From: Chryseobacterium endalhagicum
Lineage (GTDB): Bacteria; Bacteroidota; Bacteroidia; Flavobacteriales; Weeksellaceae
Reading direction: 5' to 3'
Length of the DNA: 64,000 nucleotides
NCBI RefSeq assembly: GCF_016745235.1
Contig: NZ_JAELVM010000003.1
Span: 1 to 64,000 of the forward strand
The position numbers and the translations under genes are program-made. The stretch's first letter is position 1, and the number at the start of each line of letters is the position of its first letter. Of this stretch, positions 26,407 to 35,632 are shown piece after piece. The notes below the pieces were generated by a model, which was given only the letters and a program-made list of their open reading frames with translations, was not told where the DNA came from and did not search any database.

Positions 26407-27468
26407 ATGAAAAAAATGATCTTTTCAGTACTGGCAGCATCATTGTCACTGATGTCATGTCAAAACACAGAAGAAGCTTTAGAAGCAGCCCCGGACAGCA
26501 GAGCGCTGACTGCGGAACAGATGGCTTCAAAATCCAACTTTTTCCCTGCTGTAGGTACGGCAAATGAGCAATACGGAAAAATGGGACCTTATCAGGTAAG
26601 TACAGATGCCGTTTTGGGAGATTGCGGGGGCCTCGGTGGTATCGCCATAGACATCCTGCAGTCTATAAATGTACTGGACCAAACTATTCAATGTACCAAT
26701 AATCTGCCTTATGGAAACGGTTCGCCCATCAGTACCTCGGTATATTACCCATCCAACATCGCTGATTTGGGTAAACTGCCGGTTGTGAACTTTGTTGGCG
26801 GTATATTGTCCAATGAAGGAAATTATGCTCAGATGCTGAAATTATGGGCCAGTCATGGCTTTATAGTAGTGGTTTCTTCAGATTTCATCAATACCCTGCC
26901 GGAAATGCATCTTCTGGGTGCGTTTAAAGCCTCACAGCTTAATAAGGATACCCAATCTCCATTGTACGGGAAAATTGATATGTCTAAGATGATTTTAGCG
27001 GGACATTCCGCAGGAGGAGGAGCTTCAATTTTAACGTCGAGTATTTCCGAGAATAAAATGAAACTGATTGATCCGGACCTGAAAGTAGTGGGATCTCTTC
27101 CTATAGAGCCCGGACCTCTTGCGGTAAGCTTTACCGTAAAGGCTCCTACTCTTATCTTAACCGGCAGACTGGATGTTGTGGTAATGCCATGGTATACGAA
27201 GATTCATCAAAATGGTATTTTCAATCCATCCCCAGCATGGGCGGCTACCGCTACTACCGCGACCCACTTCAGTCCAACGATGGAAATTTCCAAAAATGAA
27301 TTTGCCGGAATCAGTGTTGCCTGGTTAAAATACACAGGGTATAATGATGCTGACGCAAAAACTTATTTTGTGGGCCCTAATTATAAATTGAAGGCAGATC
27401 CGCAATTCCTGCAAGGGCTTCATCCTTACAGAGTGGTAAGAAACCAGGCGGCAAACAATCTTCAATAA
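26407..27468 (+). CDS. Cutinase/PET-hydrolase-like alpha/beta-hydrolase lipoprotein
   Basis: The 353-residue protein has a lipoprotein signal (LMSC, lipid-anchored C18). The alpha/beta-hydrolase core carries the nucleophile elbow G-H-S201-A-G-G-G, an acid D256 after LILTGRL, and H287 in TTATHFSPT, which forms a plausible Ser-Asp-His triad. The order and the GHSxGGG elbow fit the dienelactone/cutinase/polyester-hydrolase branch. It is probably a membrane-anchored extracytoplasmic esterase acting on ester polymers or lipids. Activity on polyester is not proven by sequence. The gene faces a MocR regulator across a region with repeated operator-like sites. A terminator follows. Confidence 0.8.
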   Translation: MKKMIFSVLAASLSLMSCQNTEEALEAAPDSRALTAEQMASKSNFFPAVGTANEQYGKMGPYQVSTDAVLGDCGGLGGIAIDILQSINVLDQTIQCTNNLPYGNGSPISTSVYYPSNIADLGKLPVVNFVGGILSNEGNYAQMLKLWASHGFIVVVSSDFINTLPEMHLLGAFKASQLNKDTQSPLYGKIDMSKMILAGHSAGGGASILTSSISENKMKLIDPDLKVVGSLPIEPGPLAVSFTVKAPTLILTGRLDVVVMPWYTKIHQNGIFNPSPAWAATATTATHFSPTMEISKNEFAGISVAWLKYTGYNDADAKTYFVGPNYKLKADPQFLQGLHPYRVVRNQAANNLQ

Positions 27469-27545
27469 ATGGCCAGATCATCTTAAAAAACAACAAATGC
27501 TTTATCATAGGAAGGATAAAACAGGCTGATTCTTCCTAAATTTAT

Positions 27546-27578
27546 GAGGCCGTCTCAAAAGTGAGGCGGTCTTTTTTT
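27546..27578 (+). terminator. Terminator after the hydrolase gene
   Basis: GGCCGTCTCA and TGAGGCGGTC pair (two G-T pairs) around AAAG, followed by seven Ts. Confidence 0.85.
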
Positions 27579-27582
27579 GTGA

Positions 27583-27745
27583 TTTAGCGCAAAAAAAATA
27601 AATTATTTATGTTGTTAAGGCTTAAATCAAAGGTTCTCTGCTTCTGGCAATGACAGCAGTACTCAATTTTATCGGAGATAAAATCTTTGCGCCTTATAAC
27701 ATGTTATTGTCATAAAATTTGCGTCTTTGCGCTATTCCAACTATA
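27583..27745. repeat. Family 3 intergenic repeat
   Basis: GATTTAGCGCAAA near the left edge and TTTGCGTCTTTGCGCTATTCC at the right form inverted ends. The element at 35633-35812 has the same ends (TCAGCGCAAAGAC and GTCTTTGCGCTGA) and a shared ATTTTATC-TCCG motif. A 76-codon ORF at 27719-27949 overlaps this repeat and is rejected. Confidence 0.55.
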
Positions 27746-27864
27746 AAAATAGAAGTTTTTTGCTTGTTTCTTGTTTTGTTGGGTAATCGCAATGGCGCAA
27801 GGGGTTTTATGCTTTGTGAATATTTAAGACGCAAGAAAATCAAAGATTTTCAGCTAGAAAATGT

Positions 27865-27896
27865 AATCCCCGAATCTTTTTGGATTCGGGGATTAT
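27865..27896. terminator. Stable hairpin, likely bidirectional terminator
   Basis: AATCCCCGAATC and GATTCGGGGATT form a 12-bp stem in the gap between two convergent genes. The T-tract is weak, so the confidence is moderate. Confidence 0.55.
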
Positions 27897-27987
27897 TCTT
27901 GGGAAGCTTTTTAAACAGCCTATTTTTTCTTAATAAGAAATTGAAGTAAGAACCTTATGGTCAGCCTTCTTTTCCTTAGATATTGTA

Positions 27988-29046
27988 TTAAAATTTATAA
28001 ACAATTGAATTGATGTTCATTCCGGCACCAACTGATGCAAACAGAACCACATCTCCTTCTTTTATTTCATGGGAAGAAAGTTCTCCATCCAGAATCATCG
28101 TCAGAAGCGTTGGAATGGTAGCCACACTGCTGTTTCCTAATTTCGCAATAACCATCGGCATAATGTTTTCCGGCATAGGAAGATCATACAGCTGATAGAA
28201 ACGCTTTACAATTGCTTCATCCATTTTTTCGTTGGCCTGGTGGATAATAATTTTGTCAAGCTGATTGATAGAATATCCGCTGGAATCCAGACATTTTTTC
28301 ATCGCATCCGCTACATTCACAAGGGCAAATTCATAGATTTTTCGCCCGTCCATTTTAATGTATTTCGTATCCGGACAGCAGTCGTTATTGTATGATTTTC
28401 CAAAAAACAGAAAATCTTTTTCCGTTAAAGTATAAGACGCTGAGAGATGCGACTGTATACCGCTTTCATCTTCACTGGTTTCCAGAATAGCTGCTCCTGC
28501 CCCATCTGCATAGATCATACTGTCTCTGTCATGGATATCTACTACCCTTGAAAGTGTTTCCGCTCCAATGACCAGGCATCTTTTTGCGATCCCTGCCTTA
28601 ATGAAAGCATTGGCCTGTATCATTCCTTCAATCCAGCCCGGACAGCCGAACAGGACGTCATACGCCACACAGAAATTATTTTTGATTTTTAAAAGGTGTT
28701 TTACCCTTGAAGCAAGACTTGGTACGGTGTCCGACTGAACGGTACCAAAACGAACATCACCAAAATTGTGGGCAAATATGATGTAATCCAGTGTTTCAGG
28801 ATCTATTTTAGAATTTTCTATGGCTTTTTGGGCCGCAATGAGTCCCAAATCTGAGGTTACCTGATGCTCAGATGCATATCTTCTTTCTTCTATACCAGTA
28901 ATTTCCTTTAGCTTTCTGGCAATAATATCATTCGCTTCCTTTAATGACTCTCCGTTTTTATTAATAAAATGATGCTGGTCAAAAAATAAATTTGTAATTG
29001 TTTCCGGCGGAATATAATTGCCGACTCCTATAATCTTGCTTGTCAT
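27988..29046 (-). CDS. Ketoacyl-ACP synthase III (FabH-like)
   Basis: The 352-residue protein has the KAS III triad: C135 in FGCPG, H269 in IIIHQAN and N305 in KLGNSS. It lacks the FabH-typical N-terminal motif context and, standing alone, does not lie in a fatty-acid cluster. Such stand-alone KAS III proteins in Flavobacteriia condense acyl-CoA or acyl-ACP with malonyl-ACP and may feed branched-chain or secondary-metabolite pathways. The substrate is unknown. The gene has no close operon partner: the hydrolase converges with it across a repeat, and the SNF2 gene diverges. Confidence 0.85.
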   Translation of the reverse strand: MTSKIIGVGNYIPPETITNLFFDQHHFINKNGESLKEANDIIARKLKEITGIEERRYASEHQVTSDLGLIAAQKAIENSKIDPETLDYIIFAHNFGDVRFGTVQSDTVPSLASRVKHLLKIKNNFCVAYDVLFGCPGWIEGMIQANAFIKAGIAKRCLVIGAETLSRVVDIHDRDSMIYADGAGAAILETSEDESGIQSHLSASYTLTEKDFLFFGKSYNNDCCPDTKYIKMDGRKIYEFALVNVADAMKKCLDSSGYSINQLDKIIIHQANEKMDEAIVKRFYQLYDLPMPENIMPMVIAKLGNSSVATIPTLLTMILDGELSSHEIKEGDVVLFASVGAGMNINSIVYKF

Positions 29047-29267
29047 TAAAAAAAATATATAATTTTCTTAAATTCATTTCGTTTTTTTTATGAATTTAAA
29101 TCTTGTACAATAATAACGATAAAATATCTATTAATCGTATGATAAATTATAATTGAATCTTAATATTGGTATTCAAAGCATACAACAGCCTTTATGACAT
29201 CCAGATATATCATGAGTTTTTACTTCACCCATACTCCCTATTTTGCCATCCTTTTTCGTAAATTCGC

Positions 29268-32200
29268 ATGCTTATGGCGGCATATATTCTTGAAAACACC
29301 AGTATTCATCTACTTTCCGTGTATGATCTTCTAAAACATACATCCGGCAGTGCGTTTCTGGAGGTCAGAGATTTCCGTGAAATTTTTCCAGTTGCCCTTG
29401 AAAATAATATTGGAATTTTCACCAAAAAATCGCCTCTTAAGGATTTTCCGGAAGTTTCGGTAATCCAGATCGGCAGCTCAGTGATCACCAGTTGCAGCTG
29501 CGACAGTTCCAAAGACAAGCTTTGTGAGCATCAGACTGAAATTATACACTGTATTTTAGAAGAAAAAAAATTCAGGACCTTTTTTGATCCGTTCCTCCGT
29601 AAGAAGCTGTTGATAGCAAAAGCTAAAAATTATGGCTTAGAAAACGAACCGGATCTGGATGTCTATTTCGAACTGGAATATACTGAGGGTAAAATTGAAG
29701 TCAGACCAAAGATTAAGGAAATGCTGTCTATGGATGAGGATACTTTTAAACAGCAGCTCATTCCACAACGTTCCTCTGCTATCCATGAACTGGCTTTACA
29801 GGATAGTGGAAAAAGAAAAATACTGGTCATTGGAAAGCACCGCTATTACAACCATCTCACCTTTTCACTGATGGAATCTGAAACCACACAGTCAGGAAAG
29901 GTTAAAAACCCGGTAAATCCGGTCGATGCCATGCAGCTGATCTGGAAGGCCGAAGAGCCGCAGCACATTAAATTTTACACCGCTGTTTCTGCGTTTCAGA
30001 ACAATTACAATGAAGATTATAATCCGGCAGAACTGGAAGCGCTGAAGCTCATCGTACAGAATCCGCTTGAACTGGATACTTTTTACCATGACCGTGACCT
30101 GTCGGAAACCGTTTCAGCAAAGTCTCTGATTCCGGTAAACCTTGAAGTTTTGAAAGCAGAGATCCAGCTCAGTGTATTTAAAAAGGAACCGTTTTATGAA
30201 GTAACGGGTGAACTGGAATTCAATGATATTTCAGTTCCTTTTAAAAATGTAACCATCAGGAATGAATACTTTGTCTACAGCCGGAATACATTCAGTTTTG
30301 TAGATGATCCGGATATCCTGAGAGTTATTAAATTTTTCAAAGCGAACAATGAAATCCTGCTCGTTCATTCCTCAAAATACGAAGCATTTATGCTGAATGT
30401 CCTCTCTTCGATTGAGGAACGCATTCACATCAATTACAGCTACATACAACCTGCAACGCCAGTACAGCTTGAAGAGAAGGATTCCCGGAATGAACGGATC
30501 ATTTATCTACGCCAGCAGGGAAATTATATCGCCTTAACTCCGGTCATGAAGTATGGTCAGCCGGAAGTCGCGGTCTACTCCAGAAAGCAGCTTTTTGGAA
30601 CAGATCAGAACGGAAATGTATTTAAAATTAACAGGAGCGATGCTGAAGAAGCCCGTTTTACTTCGCTCATTATGAAACAGCATCCGGATTTTGAAGCGCA
30701 GATGGACGGATATGATTATTTTTACCTTCATAAAGATAAATTTCTGGAAGATAACTGGTTCCTTCATGCTTTTGAGGTTTGGAGAAATGAGGGTGTGACC
30801 ATTCTCGGGTTCAATGAGCTGAAAAACACTAAGATCAATTCATACAAGGCAAAGATCAACATTCAGATTACCAGCGGACTGGATTGGTTCAATGCTAAAC
30901 TGAAGGTAAGTTTCGGGCAGAAAGATGCTGCCCTGAAACAGCTCCACCGGGCGATCCGCAACAGAAGTAAATTTGTCCTGCTTGATGACGGTACAACAGG
31001 CCTTCTTCCTGAGGAATGGATTGATAAAATGCAGGAATTTTTCCGGATCGGGGAAATAGATGCTGAAGATCTTAAGATTCCAAAGATTAATTTCACTGAA
31101 ATATCTTCCCTGTTTGAGAAGGATATTCTAAATCAGGAAGTACAGGAAGAGCTTTCTACTTATTCAATTCAATTTTCATCGGTTAAAAATATTCCTCAGA
31201 TTAATATTCCTGAAGGATTAAATGCTGTTCTGAGAGATTATCAGCATGACGGACTGAACTGGCTGAACTTTCTGGACAGCTTCAATTTCGGAGGATGTCT
31301 TGCGGATGATATGGGGCTTGGAAAAACACTTCAGGTGATTGCATTCATCCTTTCTCAGCGGGAAAAACGCGGGCACACGACCAATCTGGTGGTGGTTCCT
31401 ACTTCCCTGATTTTCAACTGGCAGGAGGAAATTGCAAAGTTCGCTCCTTCGGTAAAAGTAATGGTTCATTATGGAGCGGACCGATTAAAAGCTACAGAAC
31501 ATTTTGCTGATTATGAAGTGATTCTTACCAGCTACGGAATGCTGCTTTCGGATATCCGTTTCCTGAAAAATTTCTGCTTTAATTATGTTTTTCTTGATGA
31601 ATCCCAAACGATTAAGAATCCGAATTCGGAAAGGTATAAAGCGGCAAGACTACTGCAGTCGAGAAACAGGATCGTTCTTACCGGAACTCCTATTGAAAAC
31701 AATACGTTTGACCTGTACAGCCAGCTTTCTTTTGCATGTCCGGGACTTTTGGGAAGCAAGCAGTATTTTAAAGACATTTATGCGGTTCCGATTGATAAAT
31801 TCGAGTATGGAAAACGTGCTCAGGAACTTCAGCAGAAGATCAAGCCTTTCATTCTCCGCAGAACAAAGAAGCAGGTTGCCAAAGAACTTCCTGAAAAAAC
31901 AGAAATGGTGATTTACTGTGAAATGAATGCTGAGCAGCGTAAAATCTATGATGCTTATGAAAAAGAGCTCCGCGAATTTATAGCAGCCAATGACGATGAT
32001 GATCTGAACAAAAACAGTATGCATGTTCTGACCGGGCTCACAAGGCTCAGACAGATCTGTAATTCCCCGCTGCTGTTAAAAGAAGGCTATTCCGGTGAGC
32101 ATGCGGTGAAGATAGATATATTAATGGAACAGATCCAGAGTAAATCTAAAGATCATAAGATTCTAGTATTCTCACAATTTGTAGAGATGCTGGATTTACT

Positions 32201-32612
32201 TAAAGCTGAACTTGAAGATCAAAACATTCCGTTTGAATACCTTACGGGACAGACTAAAAACAGGACTAAAGCTGTTAATAATTTCCAGGAAAATGAAGAA
32301 GTACGGGTATTTCTTATCAGTTTAAAAGCCGGAGGAGTAGGCCTTAATCTTACCCAGGCGGATTATATTTACCTTGTAGATCCGTGGTGGAATCCTGCAG
32401 CGGAAAATCAGGCCATTGACCGGAGCTACCGTATCGGGCAGACGAAAAATGTGATCGCGGTACGGCTGATCTGCTCGGATACCGTTGAAGAGAAGATTTT
32501 AAGCCTTCAGAAAAGGAAAAATGAACTCGCCCAAAACCTGCTTCAAACAGAAGGAACCGGAATCCAGAAGCTTTCAAGAAATGATCTGCTCGAGATTTTA
32601 GACTCTAAATAA
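29268..32612 (+). CDS. SNF2-family DEAD/DEAH-like helicase with SWIM-like zinc motif
   Basis: The 1114-residue protein has a degenerate SWIM-like zinc signature near residues 75-92 (CSCDSS, then CEHQ). A long middle region follows, then a RecA-like SNF2 core. The Walker A motif is DDMGLGKTLQ near 680-690 and the Walker B box is DESQ (near 775) rather than DEAH. Helicase_C motifs (SLKAGGVGLNLTQADYI, then NPAAENQAIDRSYRIGQ) lie near the end. The protein should be an ATP-dependent double-stranded DNA translocase that remodels nucleoprotein complexes. Bacterial SNF2 proteins with SWIM motifs are widespread, but their targets are largely unknown. The start could be 29268 or the in-frame ATG at 29274. 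A strong terminator follows and no partner gene is adjacent. Confidence 0.85.
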   Translation: MLMAAYILENTSIHLLSVYDLLKHTSGSAFLEVRDFREIFPVALENNIGIFTKKSPLKDFPEVSVIQIGSSVITSCSCDSSKDKLCEHQTEIIHCILEEKKFRTFFDPFLRKKLLIAKAKNYGLENEPDLDVYFELEYTEGKIEVRPKIKEMLSMDEDTFKQQLIPQRSSAIHELALQDSGKRKILVIGKHRYYNHLTFSLMESETTQSGKVKNPVNPVDAMQLIWKAEEPQHIKFYTAVSAFQNNYNEDYNPAELEALKLIVQNPLELDTFYHDRDLSETVSAKSLIPVNLEVLKAEIQLSVFKKEPFYEVTGELEFNDISVPFKNVTIRNEYFVYSRNTFSFVDDPDILRVIKFFKANNEILLVHSSKYEAFMLNVLSSIEERIHINYSYIQPATPVQLEEKDSRNERIIYLRQQGNYIALTPVMKYGQPEVAVYSRKQLFGTDQNGNVFKINRSDAEEARFTSLIMKQHPDFEAQMDGYDYFYLHKDKFLEDNWFLHAFEVWRNEGVTILGFNELKNTKINSYKAKINIQITSGLDWFNAKLKVSFGQKDAALKQLHRAIRNRSKFVLLDDGTTGLLPEEWIDKMQEFFRIGEIDAEDLKIPKINFTEISSLFEKDILNQEVQEELSTYSIQFSSVKNIPQINIPEGLNAVLRDYQHDGLNWLNFLDSFNFGGCLADDMGLGKTLQVIAFILSQREKRGHTTNLVVVPTSLIFNWQEEIAKFAPSVKVMVHYGADRLKATEHFADYEVILTSYGMLLSDIRFLKNFCFNYVFLDESQTIKNPNSERYKAARLLQSRNRIVLTGTPIENNTFDLYSQLSFACPGLLGSKQYFKDIYAVPIDKFEYGKRAQELQQKIKPFILRRTKKQVAKELPEKTEMVIYCEMNAEQRKIYDAYEKELREFIAANDDDDLNKNSMHVLTGLTRLRQICNSPLLLKEGYSGEHAVKIDILMEQIQSKSKDHKILVFSQFVEMLDLLKAELEDQNIPFEYLTGQTKNRTKAVNNFQENEEVRVFLISLKAGGVGLNLTQADYIYLVDPWWNPAAENQAIDRSYRIGQTKNVIAVRLICSDTVEEKILSLQKRKNELAQNLLQTEGTGIQKLSRNDLLEILDSK

Positions 32613-32618
32613 TAATAG

Positions 32619-32653
32619 AGGTTTCGGGCGGGCCTCCGGCCCGCCCGAAACCT
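32619..32653 (+). terminator. GC-rich hairpin after the SNF2 gene
   Basis: A perfect 16-bp stem (AGGTTTCGGGCGGGCC with its complement) around a three-base loop lies 7 bases after the stop codon. It is strikingly GC-rich against an AT-rich background. No T-run follows beyond TTCC. Confidence 0.75.
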
Positions 32654-33022
32654 TTCCTATCATTAAAGGTTTAGATTTGTATCTGCCAATAGCTGCTTTG
32701 CTCTATTTTTCTTCCGAGATTGCCGACAAAAGGAAGCTTTTTATTAAACAGGAAAAGAATTTAGATAAGACAATGTCTCAAAAGTGAGTTTGCTGTTTTT
32801 GAATAATTTTCAACGCAAAGTTCCATTAACAAATGATTTGATTTAAGGAAAGCAAAGAATTCTGACTTCGTCAGTGATTAAGCGTAAATAAAACAGCCGC
32901 TTGGTCAAATCAATCGAAGATTGATTCATCTTTGCAACCTCAAATATACAGTTTCAACAATAAAGCTGTGCGTCTGAATAAATCCTTCTGTATTTTTACA
33001 CATATCCTCTTGATCAAAAAAA
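32654..33022. other. Intergenic repeat-like region (related to family 3)
   Basis: This stretch of about 370 bases holds no gene. GTCTCAAAAGTGAG near 32775 repeats part of the terminator at 27546-27578. The words AACGCAAAG and TAAGCGTAAATAAAAC resemble parts of the region at 53640-53800 and of family 3. It looks like a decayed repeat. Confidence 0.45.
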
Positions 33023-33050
33023 GAAAACCGACAGAAAATCTGCCGGTTTA
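33023..33050 (-). terminator. Terminator for the GEVED gene
   Basis: On the minus strand AAACCGGCAGA and CTGTCGGTTT pair around a short loop and are followed by CTTTTTTT. It lies 41 bases after the stop codon. Confidence 0.75.
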
Positions 33051-33090
33051 AAAAACAAAAATTGATATGGATATGATTAGATAAGTGTTT

Positions 33091-33885
33091 CTATTTTTTT
33101 ATGACTTTTTCAATCACCGTGTTTTTATCTTTGCTGTAGATCTTAATCAGATAGGTTCCGGCTGTAAGGCTTTCCATGCTGATCGTGCTGGAAGTTCCCT
33201 CCAGAAGCTTCTGTCCTGTCAGATTATACACTTCATATTTTTCAAGTCCCGCCTCCGTTTTCACGGTTACAGAACCTGAAGTAGGATTCGGATATATTTT
33301 CCCGGCCGTCTTTTTTGAAACCTCCGATGTGGCCAGGTTTGTGGCCAGTATATTTAAAGTATAATCTTCCGTCTGCCCTGCTCTTAAACCACTGTCACAA
33401 GCTGTATTAATGGAATTGGCAGCATTGGGATCCGAATACGCAGCAATATTGGTATTTTTAAGAACCCTCATTCTTGTAGCCCCGGCTGTTGTATTGGCCG
33501 GAACTGCGATGCTCCCGTTTATGGTAAAAGCATTGAAAGGATTCGCTGCAGCCAGTCTTCCGATATAAAAGCTTTCTCCAGCATCATCAAAATTACCGTT
33601 CCTGTTAAAATCAATGAACACAACAACATCACTTGGAAATGTACTGGAAGGCCCTTTTACAGAGATTGGATAGGTATTTCCAGCCTGCAGTTCGGTTGAC
33701 TTTGAAGTAAAATCTTCATAAGCCTGTGCCGCTCCGGTTTGGGCAGTTGATGTATTATTGATCGTTCCAAAACTGACATTCGTGATCATATTGCTATCCG
33801 CTCCATATTGAAATGCCGGACTGCAATATTGTGCATTCATTCCCGCATAAAGCACGATGGCAGAAAGAGTAGATAATTTCTTCAT
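33091..33885 (-). CDS. T9SS-secreted GEVED-domain protein
   Basis: The 264-residue protein has a signal peptide (ending GMNAQ). A GEVED-type beta-sandwich (about 30-185) carries VVVFIDFNRNGNFDDAGE and the terminal GQTEDYTLNI. A T9SS type A sorting domain follows (about 195-264: KIYPNPTSGSVTV, then AGTYLIKIYS). GEVED domains occur in secreted peptidases and adhesins of Bacteroidota, often together with a catalytic domain. Here the protein is nearly only the domain plus the sorting signal, so it may be an accessory binding protein. A TAAATTTG box lies at 33908-33915 on the minus strand, but no -33 motif was seen. Confidence 0.78.
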   Translation of the reverse strand: MKKLSTLSAIVLYAGMNAQYCSPAFQYGADSNMITNVSFGTINNTSTAQTGAAQAYEDFTSKSTELQAGNTYPISVKGPSSTFPSDVVVFIDFNRNGNFDDAGESFYIGRLAAANPFNAFTINGSIAVPANTTAGATRMRVLKNTNIAAYSDPNAANSINTACDSGLRAGQTEDYTLNILATNLATSEVSKKTAGKIYPNPTSGSVTVKTEAGLEKYEVYNLTGQKLLEGTSSTISMESLTAGTYLIKIYSKDKNTVIEKVIKK

Positions 33886-34249
33886 GTATTTCTTAATTTT
33901 CTTGAGACAAATTTATATTTATTTAGAATTAATAAAAATAATAAACGAATGACATTTGTCACCTTTTGCAGAATAATGTAAAAATCAGGGTAATAATTTA
34001 TGTTTAAAAGTCCAATAAAATTACTTCAAATAAAAATAAAGCACTAACAATCAGCTTATTAAACTTAAAAAAAACCGTAAACTAAGGAGTACTTTATCTT
34101 GTAGAAATTTAACTGTAAAATACATTTAAGGAAATAAAACAATGGAATAATCAGCAAAAACATTGTTTTGAACAAAAAAATAATCTGAAAATACAATTGA
34201 GATTACTACAATCTGCAGATGAAATTTTCTGATATCAATTTTTAATCAA
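33886..34249. other. 364-base AT-rich gap
   Basis: Apart from the -7-like box at 33908-33915 for the GEVED gene, I see no gene, repeat or terminator in this stretch. Confidence 0.4.
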
Positions 34250-34765
34250 TTAAGCTCTGGAAAGCTGATCCAGTTTTTTTAACAATGTAGGCATCCGGTA
34301 GTTTCCATGCATCTGCTCCACTTTGGGAAGGATTTCATCTACATCTGCTCCTTTTGCGGTAAGAAACAACGGCGTTTTACTTTCGCCGCGCAAAACATTT
34401 CTTCTCTGGGAATCCGGTGATGTAAATTCATTTTTTGCAATGCCGGCAATGACATACTTCCGGCCTAAGGCTTCGTAAAGATAACCGCCAAGACCAATTT
34501 TTCCGTCATTGTCTAGAGTGACATAGCCATCCACGATAATAATATCCCCATCTTTTAATTCAATTTTCTTCAATAAGCTTAGAATGCAGGGAAGTTCTCT
34601 TTTGTAAAAGGCTCCACTCTCATAATCTGAAGAAACTTCTGTTTTTTCTGTAAAAATCTCAGATTCATGTTCTGAGTTCCAATCCTGAAATGCTATACAT
34701 ACCGTATTCGCGTGGTCATCATAATAATATGTATCAAAAGCGTAAATCATATTCTTTCTATTCAT
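34250..34765 (-). CDS. Divergent endonuclease V-like protein
   Basis: The 171-residue protein resembles the core of endonuclease V (Nfi), which cuts DNA beside deoxyinosine. Landmarks are D11 (FDTYYYDD), E57 in FYKRELP, D79 in IIVDG, the GLGGYL and IAGIAKNEF segments, and a C-terminal YRMPTLLKKLDQLSR that fits the family's YRLPEP end. It is about 50 residues shorter than classical Nfi, and the PYIP wedge motif expected before the RELP segment is not seen. Lesion recognition could therefore differ. Its ATG overlaps the stop of the upstream VOC gene (TAATG), so translation is coupled. Confidence 0.65.
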   Translation of the reverse strand: MNRKNMIYAFDTYYYDDHANTVCIAFQDWNSEHESEIFTEKTEVSSDYESGAFYKRELPCILSLLKKIELKDGDIIIVDGYVTLDNDGKIGLGGYLYEALGRKYVIAGIAKNEFTSPDSQRRNVLRGESKTPLFLTAKGADVDEILPKVEQMHGNYRMPTLLKKLDQLSRA

Positions 34766-35127
34766 TAAAAAAATTCACCGAAATGCCACAAAATCCCCGA
34801 CGGATCATGTACAAAGCATTCCTTTCCCCACTCCATGGTTCTCACCGGACTTAGCCGTACACCTTCATATTTTTCAGTAAGATTCAATGTCTGAAGTTCT
34901 TGCCAGAAATCTTCCGTATCATCTACTTCCATAAAGATCATCGTATTGTCTACCCAGTCTTTTGCATAATAATCCTGAAGATAGAATCCGGTTTCCTGCC
35001 TTTTAAACAGGGATAATTTAGGCTCAAGAACGACTTCTTCAAACCCGAGATCTCTGTAAAAGCTCCGGCTTATCTCAAAATTTGCAGCCCCGATAAACGG
35101 TCTGATGGATTTTACCCCTTGTTTCAT
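34765..35127 (-). CDS. VOC-family (glyoxalase/bleomycin-resistance fold) protein
   Basis: The 120-residue protein shows the paired beta-alpha-beta-beta-beta pattern of the VOC superfamily: SIRPFIGAANFEISRSFYRDLGF at the start and a second half ending with ECFVHDPSGILWHFGEFF. Whether it is a metal enzyme is not clear, as the classical ligand set is incomplete. It overlaps the GNAT gene by four bases (ATGA) and the endonuclease V-like gene by one, so the three genes form one transcript. Members protect against toxic small molecules or bind metabolites; the substrate is unknown. Confidence 0.8.
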   Translation of the reverse strand: MKQGVKSIRPFIGAANFEISRSFYRDLGFEEVVLEPKLSLFKRQETGFYLQDYYAKDWVDNTMIFMEVDDTEDFWQELQTLNLTEKYEGVRLSPVRTMEWGKECFVHDPSGILWHFGEFF

Positions 35128-35570
35128 GATTTTCTGTTTTTCCAGTTATTATATGTCATTTCAAACTTGATTTCCTTTCCGTACATTCCTGTTTCTTTCC
35201 AGCCGGATTTTCTGTAGAACGTTTCAGCTCTTGTGCCGGGCGATGTTCCCAGCCAGACCGTTTCCGGAGTCTGTTCAAAATACCAGTCCAGCATGATGTC
35301 GTGAAGTTTTCTTCCGATTCCCAGATTTTCAAAGTCAGGATGCAGAAAAAGTGCCCAGATATTATTTTCTTTCAGATCTGCAATGGAGAAACCTACAATC
35401 CGGGATTCCATTTCAGCGACCCAGCCTTTTCCTCTTTTAAATAAGAATTCTTCACAGTCTGCATCCGTTACCAATCCGGGATCGGAAAGGGTATTTTCTT
35501 TAACAGAGTTTCTTACACTTTGGATTTGTGGAATGTCTTCCAGCCTTGCCTCACGAATGATTAGGTTCAT
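35124..35570 (-). CDS. GNAT-family N-acetyltransferase
   Basis: The 148-residue protein has the GNAT fold: IREARLEDIPQIQSVRNSV at the N-terminus, a WALFLHPDFENLGIGRKLHD acetyl-CoA binding segment (motif A, about 72-91) and an ETFYRKSGWKETG motif B. It should transfer acetyl from acetyl-CoA to an amino group of a small molecule or peptide. It is the first gene of the coupled GNAT-VOC-endonuclease V-like run. A family 3 repeat lies upstream. Confidence 0.87.
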   Translation of the reverse strand: MNLIIREARLEDIPQIQSVRNSVKENTLSDPGLVTDADCEEFLFKRGKGWVAEMESRIVGFSIADLKENNIWALFLHPDFENLGIGRKLHDIMLDWYFEQTPETVWLGTSPGTRAETFYRKSGWKETGMYGKEIKFEMTYNNWKNRKS

Positions 35571-35632
35571 TGATATTTGTTTTTTAATTATAAAACGGGC
35601 AAAAGCCCGTCCTATTCAATATTGTATGTTGG

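Noticed and set aside
27719..27949. 76-codon ORF overlapping family 3 and a hairpin
   Set aside because: Composition follows the repeat and the terminator hairpin; no protein-like pattern.
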